Positions 25,365 to 33,847 of a stretch of 64,000 nt of DNA are shown piece by piece (positions within the stretch are counted from its first letter, which is position 1; the number at the start of each line of letters is the position of its first letter). Below the pieces are notes generated by a model that had not been told where the DNA came from, ran no database searches, and saw only the letters and a list, made by a program, of their open reading frames with translations. A program made the translations under genes and the position numbers. This stretch comes from JAAYCI01 sp964370045 (GTDB taxonomy: Bacteria > Bacillota > Clostridia > Oscillospirales > Ruminococcaceae): contig CAYJGZ010000003.1 in assembly GCA_964370045.1 (NCBI GenBank), positions 62,001 through 126,000 on the forward strand. The letters are read 5' to 3'.

Positions 25365-25961
25365 TCAGTCGCTTGCGGCAGTTGTAATGATTTCTACTGC
25401 CGTTTTAATATCAATAGCAGAGGTGTCGATAAAGAGATTGTAGTTTTCAAGCTCTCCCCATTTTTGCCCCGTGCAAAAATAATAGTACTTTGCACGCTCC
25501 TTGTCTATACGGCTAATTTGCTTTACTATTTCCTTTTCATTTAGCCCATCATCGTCTTTTTTGTTTTTACAGCGCTCTATTTTGCAGGCCATATCGGAAG
25601 CATAGATAAATACTTTAAGCGGATTTTGCTCACGCAAAATATAGTCAGCACACCTACCCACTATGACACACTCGCCCTTTTGGGCAAGCTTTGTTATTAT
25701 TTCAAACTGCGCCTTTTGTATCTCTTCCACAGGCGAGTCCTTATACCCGTAAAACGTAGCGCCATAGGTATACGGGTATACTCTTGTCACTGACTTTTCG
25801 CTGTACTTTTCAATATACTCCTGCGCAAATCCCGTCTGCTTTGCAATCTCGCCCACTATTTCCTTGTCGTAATACGCGTACTGCAACGCATCTGCCAGCC
25901 TTTTTCCCACCTGGCGGCCGCCGCTTGAAAATTGCCTGCTTACAGTAATGATTGTTTTCAC
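25365..25961 (-). CDS. Cytidylate-kinase-like P-loop protein
   Basis: A 198-residue member of the cytidylate kinase-like (Cytidylate_kin2) family. It starts VKTIITVSRQFSSGGRQVG from a GTG codon; the GGRQVGKRLA region replaces a standard P-loop, and LADALQYAYYDKEIVGEIAKQ resembles the substrate region of CMP kinases. Members are widespread in Clostridia and their substrate is unknown. It lies between the ABC genes and a MATE exporter, all on the minus strand, with short gaps. Confidence 0.8.
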   Translation of the reverse strand: MKTIITVSRQFSSGGRQVGKRLADALQYAYYDKEIVGEIAKQTGFAQEYIEKYSEKSVTRVYPYTYGATFYGYKDSPVEEIQKAQFEIITKLAQKGECVIVGRCADYILREQNPLKVFIYASDMACKIERCKNKKDDDGLNEKEIVKQISRIDKERAKYYYFCTGQKWGELENYNLFIDTSAIDIKTAVEIITTAASD

Positions 25962-25989
25962 CGCTCGTCACGCTCCCCTCAGTTTGAGT

Positions 25990-27384
25990 TTAGCCTTCTT
26001 CTAAATCTATTTTATGCTTTTCTCCGGCATTTTTCAATTCTTTCATAATTTTTTTTGCCACAATTACCACAACAACAACCGACAACACATCCGCAATGGG
26101 CGCCGAAAACAAAATCCCCTCAACGCCAAAAAACTCAGGCAGTACAATTATGAGCGGCAACAGCAGGATAAAATCTCTAAGCAGTGATAAAACCAGCGCC
26201 ATAAGCGGCTTTCCCAGTGCCTGCAAAAATATGCTCATCGTCTTGTGTATGCTTGTAAGAATAATAGTGGACAGAAAAATCCTAAAGGACAAGACTGCAA
26301 ACTCATTATAAAGCTCATTCTCGTTGCCGAACACAGAGATTATCTGCATGGGAAAAAACTCAAATGCTAAAAGCGCAAATAAGCCCATTATCGCCACAAC
26401 AACAATCATCTTTCGCAAAATTTCCCGTATTCTGTCAAAATTTCCCGCTCCGTAGTTGTAGCCCACCAGCGGCTGGCAACCCACCGCAACACCCACCACA
26501 AGCGAGTTTACAATTTGGAATACTTTCATCACTATTCCCAGCACAGTAAGGGGTATGTCGGCGCCGTATTTCGACGCTTCACCGTATTTCACAAGCGCAT
26601 TATTTATCACCGCCATAACCACCACAACAGACAGCTGTGTCAAAAGACTGCTGATGCCAAGTGGCACCGTTTTTTTCAGAATGCTGATGCTTGGCACAAA
26701 GCTGTGCTTTTTCAGCCTAAATGTCTTTGCCCTTCGCAAATAAAAAAGACACATCCCTACCGTTGCTATCTGCCCCGTTATGGTGGCCAGCGCCGCCCCC
26801 ATCATGCCCCAGCCCAGCACAAATATCGCAATGGGGTCGAGTATAACATTTATCACACAGCCCACAATCATTGCCAGCATCGCAAATTGCGGGCTTCCGT
26901 CCGCCCTTATTATCGAATTTAGCGCAATGCCCAGCGTAAAAAACGGAAAGCCTATTAGTATATAGCTGAAATACTCCACAGCATACGGCAGTATTGCGGG
27001 TGTTGCCCCAAATAGTGACAGCAGGCTTCCCATGTTTAGGTAAAACACCACCGCCAAAAATGTCCCCGTAAACAGCGATGTCACTATCACGTTTCCAACA
27101 TTTTTGTGCGAGCTTTCGGTATCCCCTCTACCCGAAGATATGCTAAGGTATGCCGCTCCTCCATCGCCAAACATTATTGCGCATCCAAACACCACCACTA
27201 CCAGCGGAAACACCACATTGGTTGCGCCGTTGCCCAAAAAGCCAACGCCCTGCCCTATGAAAATTTGGTCAACTATATTGTAAAGGGATGAAACCACAAA
27301 GGAAAGTATGCAGGGCAGGCTGAATTTCACCATCAGCTTGCCTATTTTTTCCTCCGCCAAATATCTATTTGCTCTTTCGTTCAT
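25990..27384 (-). CDS. MATE family efflux transporter
   Basis: A 464-residue multidrug and toxin extrusion protein with about twelve membrane segments in two similar halves. The first half shows LMVKFSLPCILSFVVSSLYNIVDQIFIGQGVG, the second PLGISSLLTQLSVVVVMAVINNAL and VGCQPLVGYNYGAG, matching the cation-coupled MATE family. The ATG at 27384 is preceded by GGAGGA; an ATG four codons earlier overlaps that site. The substrate is unknown. Confidence 0.92.
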   Translation of the reverse strand: MNERANRYLAEEKIGKLMVKFSLPCILSFVVSSLYNIVDQIFIGQGVGFLGNGATNVVFPLVVVVFGCAIMFGDGGAAYLSISSGRGDTESSHKNVGNVIVTSLFTGTFLAVVFYLNMGSLLSLFGATPAILPYAVEYFSYILIGFPFFTLGIALNSIIRADGSPQFAMLAMIVGCVINVILDPIAIFVLGWGMMGAALATITGQIATVGMCLFYLRRAKTFRLKKHSFVPSISILKKTVPLGISSLLTQLSVVVVMAVINNALVKYGEASKYGADIPLTVLGIVMKVFQIVNSLVVGVAVGCQPLVGYNYGAGNFDRIREILRKMIVVVAIMGLFALLAFEFFPMQIISVFGNENELYNEFAVLSFRIFLSTIILTSIHKTMSIFLQALGKPLMALVLSLLRDFILLLPLIIVLPEFFGVEGILFSAPIADVLSVVVVVIVAKKIMKELKNAGEKHKIDLEEG

Positions 27385-27423
27385 ATATTCCTCCAAATGT
27401 TCGAGCTTTAGTTTCAGCCAAAA

Positions 27424-27452
27424 AAATACACCGAACCCTCAAAAGGTTCGGT
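27424..27452 (-). terminator. Terminator of tRNA-Pro
   Basis: On the minus strand ACCGAACC and GGTTCGGT form an 8-bp stem with a 7-base loop, followed by GTATTTTTTT, directly after the tRNA. Confidence 0.85.
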
Positions 27453-27459
27453 GCTACGA

Positions 27460-27536
<77 letters not shown>

Positions 27537-27630
27537 TATTTACCGCTTTGCTATTGTAACAAATTTGTGTGCGCTTGTCAAACATAAATTTCAACTTTTT
27601 TCGTTTTTTCCACAAAACACCCACCCACTG

Positions 27631-28590
27631 CTATTTTTTGCGCTCATCTCTGCGCACCCATCTTCGCAAAACACTCGCCACAACAGAAAGAATAGGAAGC
27701 TCAATCAACGGGCCGATTACAAGGGACAAAGACACAAGCGGCCGGCCCTGAAACGCCACTACCGCAATGGCAAGTGCTAAGGGAGAGTTGCGAGCCATTG
27801 TGGTGAAATTTAGCGCAACTATATCTTTTTTCTTGAATTTCAAAAGCTTTCCCACCACTTGAGCTATTACAAATAGCACCGCAAAAAATATGAGTAGTGG
27901 AATAAACATTTTAAGCAGTAAGCTTGGGTTTTCAAATAGGCTCTTTCCCTCCGAAGCAAACATAACAACCACCGCCATGCACAAAAAAATTAGCTGCATG
28001 TTGTCGCTCTGCCTTTCTATAAATTCCTTCACAGGCTGTTTGTTCTTTGTCACTTGTTTTGTAATCATCGCCAGTGCAAACGGAATCAACAGCACCATTC
28101 CTATGCTTTGCAAAATGTTAAATACATTTATTTGCACCTCACTGGACAAAAACATCAGCAGGTACACCGGCATCAGCACTATTTGCAGAATTAAATTTAT
28201 GGGCAATATGGACATGTTTAACTCCACATTTCCCCTGCCAAGGCCTGTAAAAACAAGATACCAGTCGGTACACGGCGTGACAAGGAGCATCAAAAGCCCG
28301 ATGCGAATATCTATAGATTCCGCAAAAAACACCGCACCGAGAGCATATGCAATAAATGGTGTGATTACAAAGTTAATTACAATACTTGCCAGTGTGTACC
28401 GCACATTTTTAAGCGCATTTCCGAGCTTTTTCAAATCCACCGTAAGAAACAGAATATACAAAAGGAGCATTAAAAACACTTCAATAAAGCCGGAGGAAAT
28501 ACTCCCGAGCGCCGTAAACTGCCCAAGCAATAAGCCTATTAGCGCAGCGCCTATAATGATAATCGGTTGCAACTTTCCCACTAAGTTCAC
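27631..28590 (-). CDS. SBF/Acr3-like transporter (possible arsenite exporter)
   Basis: A 319-residue membrane protein with about ten hydrophobic segments, of the bile acid:sodium symporter / arsenical resistance superfamily. The segment TPCTDWYLVFTGLGRGNVELN matches the conserved substrate region of Acr3-like proteins, and the late helix has ARNSPLALAIAVVAF. The start is a GTG with GAGGAAA upstream. No arsR or arsC is nearby, so arsenite export is only one option; organic anion transport is another. Confidence 0.82.
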   Translation of the reverse strand: MNLVGKLQPIIIIGAALIGLLLGQFTALGSISSGFIEVFLMLLLYILFLTVDLKKLGNALKNVRYTLASIVINFVITPFIAYALGAVFFAESIDIRIGLLMLLVTPCTDWYLVFTGLGRGNVELNMSILPINLILQIVLMPVYLLMFLSSEVQINVFNILQSIGMVLLIPFALAMITKQVTKNKQPVKEFIERQSDNMQLIFLCMAVVVMFASEGKSLFENPSLLLKMFIPLLIFFAVLFVIAQVVGKLLKFKKKDIVALNFTTMARNSPLALAIAVVAFQGRPLVSLSLVIGPLIELPILSVVASVLRRWVRRDERKK

Positions 28591-28665
28591 AAGTATTTCC
28601 TCATCTTTATTTTTGTTTCACCGTAAAGCACGCATTTGCTTACATGTGCGCCGCCATTTAGCCCT

Positions 28666-29874
28666 CTATTTAGAAACACTCACGATGTTGAAGCCGTTTT
28701 CCTTTAATGCCTTTTCTATTTCACACAGGTGCTCGTGGTTTCTCGTCTCAAGGCTTATCTTCAAAAAGCAACTATTTATCGCAAGGTTTTTGTCCGAGTA
28801 ATCATACTCTACCTTTACCACATTTGCCCCAAGTTTCGCAATAATACTCGATACACTCTCCAGCTGGCCGGGCTTATCTATAAGGCTCATTGTGAGGTTT
28901 ACGTTTCTTCCGCTTGTTATGAGGCCACGTGTAATCACCCTCGAGAGGATGTTTACATCAATATTGCCGCCCGACAGCACACACACCGTCTTTTTGCCCT
29001 CAAGCTGGAGCTTATTGTACATCGCCGCCGCAACGCTCACAGCGCCCGCACCCTCCGTAACAAGCTTTTGCCGCTCCATCAGTGTCAAAATAGAGCTTGC
29101 CACCTCATCCTCGCTCACGTCCACCAGACAGTCCACATAGCGGCGCACAAGCTCAAATGTCAAGTCACCGGGACGCTTCACCGCAATGCCATCCGCAAAG
29201 GTGCTCACCGCATCAAGCGTGACATTTTTACCCTTTTGCACGCTTTTCAGCATGGAGGCCGCCCCTGCCGCCTGCACACCGTATACCTTACATTCAGGGC
29301 GCAAACTTTTTATCGCAAACGCAATGCCCGAAATAAGCCCGCCGCCGCCCACGGGCACTATCACAGCCTCCACATCGGGCATCTGGCTGAGTATTTCAAG
29401 GCCTATGGTTCCCTGCCCCGCAATGACATCCTCATCATCAAACGGGTGCACAAAGCTCATGCCCCGCTCTTCCTTCAGCTGCAAGGCCCTTTCGTAGGCA
29501 TCGTCATATGTGCCCGGCACAAGCTCCGCCACAGCGCCGTAGCTTTTTGTCGCCTCTACTTTTGCAATAGGCGCAGAGTCGGGCATACAAATAAGCGCCG
29601 GAATACCCATCTTTTCAGCGGCCAGCGCCACACCCTGCGCATGATTTCCCGCAGAGGACGCAATAACCCCCTTAGCACGCTCCTCCTGCGAAAGCCTGCT
29701 TATCTTATAGTAAGCACCTCTCAGCTTAAAGCTTCCCGTCACCTGCAAATTTTCGGTTTTAAGCCAAATATTCTTGTCTGCGCACAAATCAGGTGCGGCA
29801 ATTAGGTCCGTCTCACGCCGTACATCCTTCAGTACGTATGCCGCATGGTAAACCTTATCCAGTGTCAAAGCCAT
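28666..29874 (-). CDS. ilvA: Threonine ammonia-lyase (threonine dehydratase)
   Basis: Deaminates threonine to 2-oxobutyrate, the committed step of isoleucine synthesis, feeding IlvBN. The 402 residues show the PLP lysine in GSFKLRGAYYKI near residue 55, the phosphate-binding glycine loop PVGGGGLISG, and one C-terminal ACT domain (NVNLTMSLIDKPGQLESVSSII) for feedback control. The ATG at 29874 has GGAGG eight bases upstream; a longer in-frame start is rejected. The gene sits behind its own T-box about 22 kb from ilvBNC, so one tRNA signal can coordinate both. Confidence 0.95.
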   Translation of the reverse strand: MALTLDKVYHAAYVLKDVRRETDLIAAPDLCADKNIWLKTENLQVTGSFKLRGAYYKISRLSQEERAKGVIASSAGNHAQGVALAAEKMGIPALICMPDSAPIAKVEATKSYGAVAELVPGTYDDAYERALQLKEERGMSFVHPFDDEDVIAGQGTIGLEILSQMPDVEAVIVPVGGGGLISGIAFAIKSLRPECKVYGVQAAGAASMLKSVQKGKNVTLDAVSTFADGIAVKRPGDLTFELVRRYVDCLVDVSEDEVASSILTLMERQKLVTEGAGAVSVAAAMYNKLQLEGKKTVCVLSGGNIDVNILSRVITRGLITSGRNVNLTMSLIDKPGQLESVSSIIAKLGANVVKVEYDYSDKNLAINSCFLKISLETRNHEHLCEIEKALKENGFNIVSVSK

Positions 29875-29925
29875 TTGTATACCTCCAAAGTAAAAAGCCA
29901 CGTGTATTGGAATGCGTTATTTGCA

Positions 29926-29960
29926 AAAAAATAAAAGCCCCGTCTCCAAAAGAGACGAGG
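29926..29960 (-). terminator. T-box-controlled terminator before ilvA
   Basis: On the minus strand CCTCGTCTC and GAGACGGGG pair around a short loop, followed by CTTTTATTTTTT. It lies directly after the T-box sequence. Confidence 0.88.
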
Positions 29961-30207
29961 ACTGTAAACCCCGCGGTACCACTCAATTTGTCGCCCAAAG
30001 CGACCACTCAAAGCGCATCAAACAACACGCTCGCCCTATAACGGTGGCTTCCGTCCCGGCCTACTCGGTGCGCACAGGCAACCTTTGGGCGGGCAACTCC
30101 AAGGTGATTAAGCAAAAGCATCCTTTGCCGTTTTGCACCACCCAACGGCTCTCTGTGAAAGGATTGTACCCCTGCTCGTCCTTTTCGCAGTCTTTACGTT
30201 TCTATGT
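29926..30207 (-). promoter_or_regulatory. T-box riboswitch of ilvA, probably Ile-specific
   Basis: On the minus strand the leader has the Stem I elements AGAGAGCCG and GGGTGGTGC, and the T-box GAGTGGTACCGCGGGG (29984-29969), then the terminator. A candidate specifier is ATC (30108-30106) in the context TTAATCACC, which would read isoleucine tRNA; an ACC threonine reading two bases on is possible but would be unusual before a gene that consumes threonine. A GTCGCTTTGGGCGAC hairpin lies just before the T-box. The start near 30207 comes from the promoter upstream. Confidence 0.9.
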
Positions 30208-30213
30208 ATGGTT

Positions 30214-30242
30214 AGAATATCACAGCTTTTGATGCTTGTCAA
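30214..30242 (-). promoter_or_regulatory. Promoter of the ilvA T-box leader
   Basis: On the minus strand TTGACA (30242-30237), a 17-base spacer and TATTCT (30219-30214). It begins 13 bases from foldback repeat D. Confidence 0.65.
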
Positions 30243-30255
30243 GTTTTTGCGCATA

Positions 30256-30381
30256 GTGGGTGTGGGCAAAAGCGGTGATTTAGAATATGTTAAGTGCGAG
30301 AAGAAGGCGCTATATCCTCCCCGCCTACGGCGGGGAGGATATAGCAAAAAACTTAATCACCTCTATATGGCCACTCCCCAC
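30256..30381 (+). repeat. Foldback repeat, copy D (best-preserved hairpin)
   Basis: About 126 bases. The centre is a perfect 17-bp stem (30309-30325 with 30329-30345) with a TAC loop, flanked by GGTGATTTAGAATATG and GTTAAGTGCGAGAAGAAG on the left and TTAATCACCTCTATATGG on the right, with outer ends GTGGGTGTGGGCA and GGCCACTCCCCAC. It matches copies A and C closely. It lies between the ilvA promoter and the corrinoid gene. Confidence 0.88.
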
Positions 30382-30424
30382 ATAGTGGAGTGTGGGTAAC
30401 CGCATAGTGTCTACCAAAACACCA

Positions 30425-30457
30425 CAAAAAAAGCCACGCCGAGTGTGTCGGCGCAGC
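30425..30457 (-). terminator. Terminator of the corrinoid protein gene
   Basis: On the minus strand GCTGCGCC and GGCGTGGC pair (two G-U pairs), followed by a run of seven Ts. It lies about 30 bases after the stop. Confidence 0.75.
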
Positions 30458-30487
30458 TCTTCTAAGTTTTAGACAGTGTCTACACAA

Positions 30488-31120
30488 TTATGCAGTGCAA
30501 AGCTTCACAGCAACCTCGGCTGCACTACCGGCATCGGGAGTGTAAGCATCCGCACCGATTTTGTCCGAGAACTCCTGTGTGATAGGTGCGCCACCCACCA
30601 TGATTTTCACGCTGTCACGCAGGCCTGCAGCCTTAACAGCCTCGATAACGTCGCCCTGAGCTGCCATTGTTGTGGTGAGCAGAGCGGACAGAGCCAGCAC
30701 CTGGGGCTTGTGCTCTTTGATAGCCTCAACGAACTTCTCGTCGGGTACGTCGATGCCAAGGTCGATAACGGTAAGGCCAAAGCCCTCCATCATCATGCGC
30801 ACGATGTTCTTGCCGATGTCGTGCAAGTCGCCCTTAACAGTGCCAAGAACCACAACGCCCTTTGCCTCAACGCCTGCCTCTACGAGGAAAGGCTTCAGCA
30901 GTGCTGCGCCCTCGTTCATGGCCATTGCACACACCAGCACTTCGGGCATGTAGATTTCGTCGTTCTTAAAGAGAACGCCGATGATATTCATGCCTGCCAG
31001 CAGGCCGTTCTCCAAAATATCCTGCGCAGTTTTGCCTTCGTCCAGTGCTTTTTGCACCAGTTCAACGGTCAATTCGGGTTCGCCATCCTGCAGAGCTTGA
31101 GAAATATCATCTAAAATCAT
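30488..31120 (-). CDS. Corrinoid (B12-binding) methyl-carrier protein
   Basis: A 210-residue protein of the MtbC/MttC/MetH-like corrinoid family, which shuttles methyl groups on cobalamin between a substrate methyltransferase and a second methyltransferase. An N-terminal four-helix cap (about residues 1-85) precedes the B12-binding Rossmann domain with GDLHDIGKNIV, where the histidine of the D-x-H-x2-G motif coordinates cobalt, then DLGIDVP and MVGGAPIT. AGGAGG precedes the ATG. No methyltransferase or reductive activase gene is adjacent, so partner and substrate are unknown. Confidence 0.92.
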   Translation of the reverse strand: MILDDISQALQDGEPELTVELVQKALDEGKTAQDILENGLLAGMNIIGVLFKNDEIYMPEVLVCAMAMNEGAALLKPFLVEAGVEAKGVVVLGTVKGDLHDIGKNIVRMMMEGFGLTVIDLGIDVPDEKFVEAIKEHKPQVLALSALLTTTMAAQGDVIEAVKAAGLRDSVKIMVGGAPITQEFSDKIGADAYTPDAGSAAEVAVKLCTA

Positions 31121-31610
31121 TGTCGCATCCTCCTAAAAAATATCACATTTGTTTGTTGATGTACGAGTTGTTTCAGCTAATGTAAACCATAAGTACTACA
31201 TTGATATAAATTATAGCTCACGTGCACAGTACTTGACAATATTTTTTTGTAGTGTGTCCTGCAAATCTTTGTGAATGTCCGTTTTGTGCTATTGAACTAA
31301 TGGGATATTTTGCGTATTTACGCATTATTTTTTCAAAACTGCTTACATTTAGCAATTTTACACCTCATATAGCTGAAGGCTCAAAAAAATGGTATCCATT
31401 AAAGGAATATACCTTACTTCAAAACATCCTTCACTTCATGTTTAATTAAATTCTATCCACAAAAAAACACTTCCTTTGGAGAGTTTTGGTGTGGCAACTT
31501 AAACTGTACTCCTTATTTTAGTGCTTTTTCTCTTTTTGTTTTTATGCCTCATTGTCCAATATGTATTGTAACCTTACACAAACACGTTGTGCCCATAGAT
31601 TTTGCATTTA
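31121..31610. other. AT-rich intergenic region before the polysaccharide locus
   Basis: About 490 bases with no gene that I recognise. A 65-codon open frame at 31252-31449 has no ribosome site and no recognisable motif. The sequence is AT-rich and marks the left border of the polysaccharide locus. Confidence 0.5.
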
Positions 31611-31639
31611 TTGACAATTCACATATTCACGTGTATAAT
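31611..31639 (+). promoter_or_regulatory. Consensus promoter of the polysaccharide plus operon
   Basis: TTGACA (31611-31616) and TATAAT (31634-31639) are perfect hexamers with a 17-base spacer. The start near 31646 leaves a leader of about 95 bases before the methyltransferase gene. Confidence 0.85.
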
Positions 31640-31740
31640 TTACTCTGAATTTTCGCATCAACTGTGCCCTGTCCATTTTGCAAATCACAACGTTATTGCG
31701 ACTATTTTAATGCGGTTCGCTTCACAAAAGGGGTGTCAAG

Positions 31741-32661
31741 ATGCGCGAAAAAATAGGCGGTGTACTACTGGACTACAGCCTTTATCCGGGAGAGGATTTC
31801 TACTCAGACGGTAGTGTTGAGGACACACTGCTTGAGATAGTCCAAACGCACGCGGAAGAACAATACGACAAAGTGATTTTAGAGAAGAACGATTGGGCAA
31901 TTTTATACCATTTATCGTCCGCTCGGAGCAATATAGTACACTCCCTGCCGATTTCTAAGCAGGACAGTGTTTTAGAGATAGGCTCGGGGTGCGGCGCTGT
32001 CACGGGTGCGCTGTCGGACATGTGCGGGCACGTCACCTGCGTGGAGCTCTCCAAAAAGCGTAGCCTAATCAATGCCACTCGCAACAGCCACAGGGGCAAC
32101 ATCGACATCATGGTAGGAAACTTTCAGGATGTACAAAAGGCACTGCCAAAACGCTATGACTGTGTTACTCTTATAGGGGTTTTGGAGTATGCGGAAAGTT
32201 ATATAAAGGATACAGACAATGCTTTCAAAAGCCTTTTAAGCGCCGCGCACGAGCTTGTTTGCGATGGTGGAATGCTAATTGTCGCCATTGAAAATAGGTT
32301 TGGCCTAAAATATTGGGCAGGGTGCATAGAGGACCACACTGGTGCTTATTTCGAGGGATTGGAAGGGTACACCAAAAGCGCCGGCGTGAAAACATTTTCA
32401 AAGCCACAACTGCTACAATTGTGCGAAGAAAGCGGATTTTCCTCCTGCGAATGCTACTACCCCTACCCCGACTACAAGTTCCCCACAAAAATATACTCGG
32501 ATGAGCACCTGCCCAAACCGGGGGAGCTCAAGGATAATATGCGCAATTTCGACAACGAAAGAGTTGTTCTGTTTGACGAAAGCCTCGTGTTCGACGGGTT
32601 GATTGAGTCGGGAATGTTTCCGTTTTTCTCAAACTCATATTTGCTTGTATTGAGAGCATAA
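31741..32661 (+). CDS. SAM-dependent methyltransferase (polysaccharide-linked)
   Basis: A 306-residue class I methyltransferase. The SAM-binding motif SVLEIGSGCGAVTGAL starts near residue 76, followed by VTCVELSKKRSLINA, and later AIENRFGLKYWAGC, FEGLEGYTKSAGVKTFSK and YPYPDYKFPTKIYSDEHLP. This whole pattern belongs to a family found in Clostridia polysaccharide loci, where I recall the methyltransferase fused to a kinase-like domain; here that second domain is the next gene. First gene of the plus operon, translated from an ATG with a modest GGGGTGTCA site. Likely acts on a growing or finished glycan; the acceptor is unknown. Confidence 0.85.
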   Translation: MREKIGGVLLDYSLYPGEDFYSDGSVEDTLLEIVQTHAEEQYDKVILEKNDWAILYHLSSARSNIVHSLPISKQDSVLEIGSGCGAVTGALSDMCGHVTCVELSKKRSLINATRNSHRGNIDIMVGNFQDVQKALPKRYDCVTLIGVLEYAESYIKDTDNAFKSLLSAAHELVCDGGMLIVAIENRFGLKYWAGCIEDHTGAYFEGLEGYTKSAGVKTFSKPQLLQLCEESGFSSCECYYPYPDYKFPTKIYSDEHLPKPGELKDNMRNFDNERVVLFDESLVFDGLIESGMFPFFSNSYLLVLRA

Positions 32662-32732
32662 GCTGCCCACTTTCGAGCACCTTACATCATCTTATACAGT
32701 TGCCTTTTGCACTGTGACAAAGAGGGATTTTT

Positions 32733-33794
32733 TTGAGAAAAAATATATATTCTTCCTACTCAAGCAACAGGCTTGCCCCTTTCCGAACCGCCACAATCAT
32801 TTCGAGCGAAAACGGCGGTAAGTCGGTAAAAAAAAGTCCGCTCGGCTCACAATCCGTTGCGCACATAGCTACAATGGAAGCGTCCTACCACACTCTTAAA
32901 TCTTTGCTTTACGACACCGAAATTGACGTAGTTCCCTGCCGCAAACAAGATGATACAATAATTTTCGACTTTATAAAAGGGCAAACCGCCGAGAAATATC
33001 TGCTGACAGTTCTGAAGGAACAAGGGTTGCCCGCTTTGCTCACCGCAATAAACAAGCTGTTTTCACATCTTTCTCACCCAAATATAACCACTTCTTTTGT
33101 CAAAACAGCTGAATTTGAGCAAGTGTTTGGCAATGTGCCGCTTGAGAGCGACTGCGAGGCTTACCGCTTTAGCAATGTTGACCTAAACTTTGACAATCTC
33201 ATCTTTCAATGCGCAGACCAAGCACGGCTTACTATAATAGACTATGAGTGGTGCTTTAACTTTCCTGTGCCTACTCGATATGTTTTTTACAGAGCTGTGT
33301 GGTCTTTTCAACAAAAAAGCCCCTTGCAAGCTTTTGAGTTATTCCCTGATTTAGGTTTTAGTGAAGACGAGTGCGCCACTTTTAGCAAAATGGACGCAAA
33401 TTTCAATCGGTATGTTTTCGGCTCTTCCACATTTGAGCGGAGTGTGCCGGGTCACTATTTCCTAAAAAACAGCAACACTCTAAAAGAAATAAAGCAACTT
33501 TCAGAACTTTCGCAAGCGCGCGGAGAAGAGCTTATAAAGCAAGCCGCAAGCTTTAACACCCAAATGGAAAATGCCTTGAAAGAAATAAAGCAGCTTTCGG
33601 AGGTTTCGCAAGCACGTGAGCAAGCGCTTGTGCGACAAGAACAGGAAATTTCAGCGCGTGGAACATGGATTGAAAAGTTGGACAAAGACATTACCGAGCT
33701 AAACGATACCATCGTGGCGCAAGCCCAAACTATCGAGGCGCAAAAGTCCGAACTTGAACAGTTAAAACAAAAAAAAGGCTTGTTCGGGCGGTAA
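32733..33794 (+). CDS. Kinase-like protein with C-terminal coiled coil
   Basis: A 353-residue protein starting at a TTG with AGAGGGA upstream. Residues about 20-235 resemble the phosphotransferase half of methyltransferase-kinase fusions: SNVDLNFDNLIF (residues 147-158) and IIDYEWCFNFPVP (168-180) supply the catalytic Asp-Asn and metal Asp of the kinase fold. Residues 245-345 are a predicted coiled coil with a near-repeat of LKEIKQLSE at 250-258 and 282-290, spaced by 32 residues. In E. coli WbdD a methyltransferase, kinase and coiled coil together cap glycan chains and set their length; a similar role split over two genes is my inference. Confidence 0.7.
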   Translation: MRKNIYSSYSSNRLAPFRTATIISSENGGKSVKKSPLGSQSVAHIATMEASYHTLKSLLYDTEIDVVPCRKQDDTIIFDFIKGQTAEKYLLTVLKEQGLPALLTAINKLFSHLSHPNITTSFVKTAEFEQVFGNVPLESDCEAYRFSNVDLNFDNLIFQCADQARLTIIDYEWCFNFPVPTRYVFYRAVWSFQQKSPLQAFELFPDLGFSEDECATFSKMDANFNRYVFGSSTFERSVPGHYFLKNSNTLKEIKQLSELSQARGEELIKQAASFNTQMENALKEIKQLSEVSQAREQALVRQEQEISARGTWIEKLDKDITELNDTIVAQAQTIEAQKSELEQLKQKKGLFGR

Positions 33795-33847
33795 ATTTGT
33801 TTTGACAGCTGTGTGTCACATCTGTCAACATAGAGGGGAAACGAGTA

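Noticed and set aside
28729..29805. 358-codon plus-strand frame opposite ilvA
   Set aside because: Antisense shadow of ilvA with His/Arg-rich composition.
31252..31449. 65-codon cysteine-containing frame
   Set aside because: No ribosome site and no recognisable leader; not enough to call a second precursor peptide.
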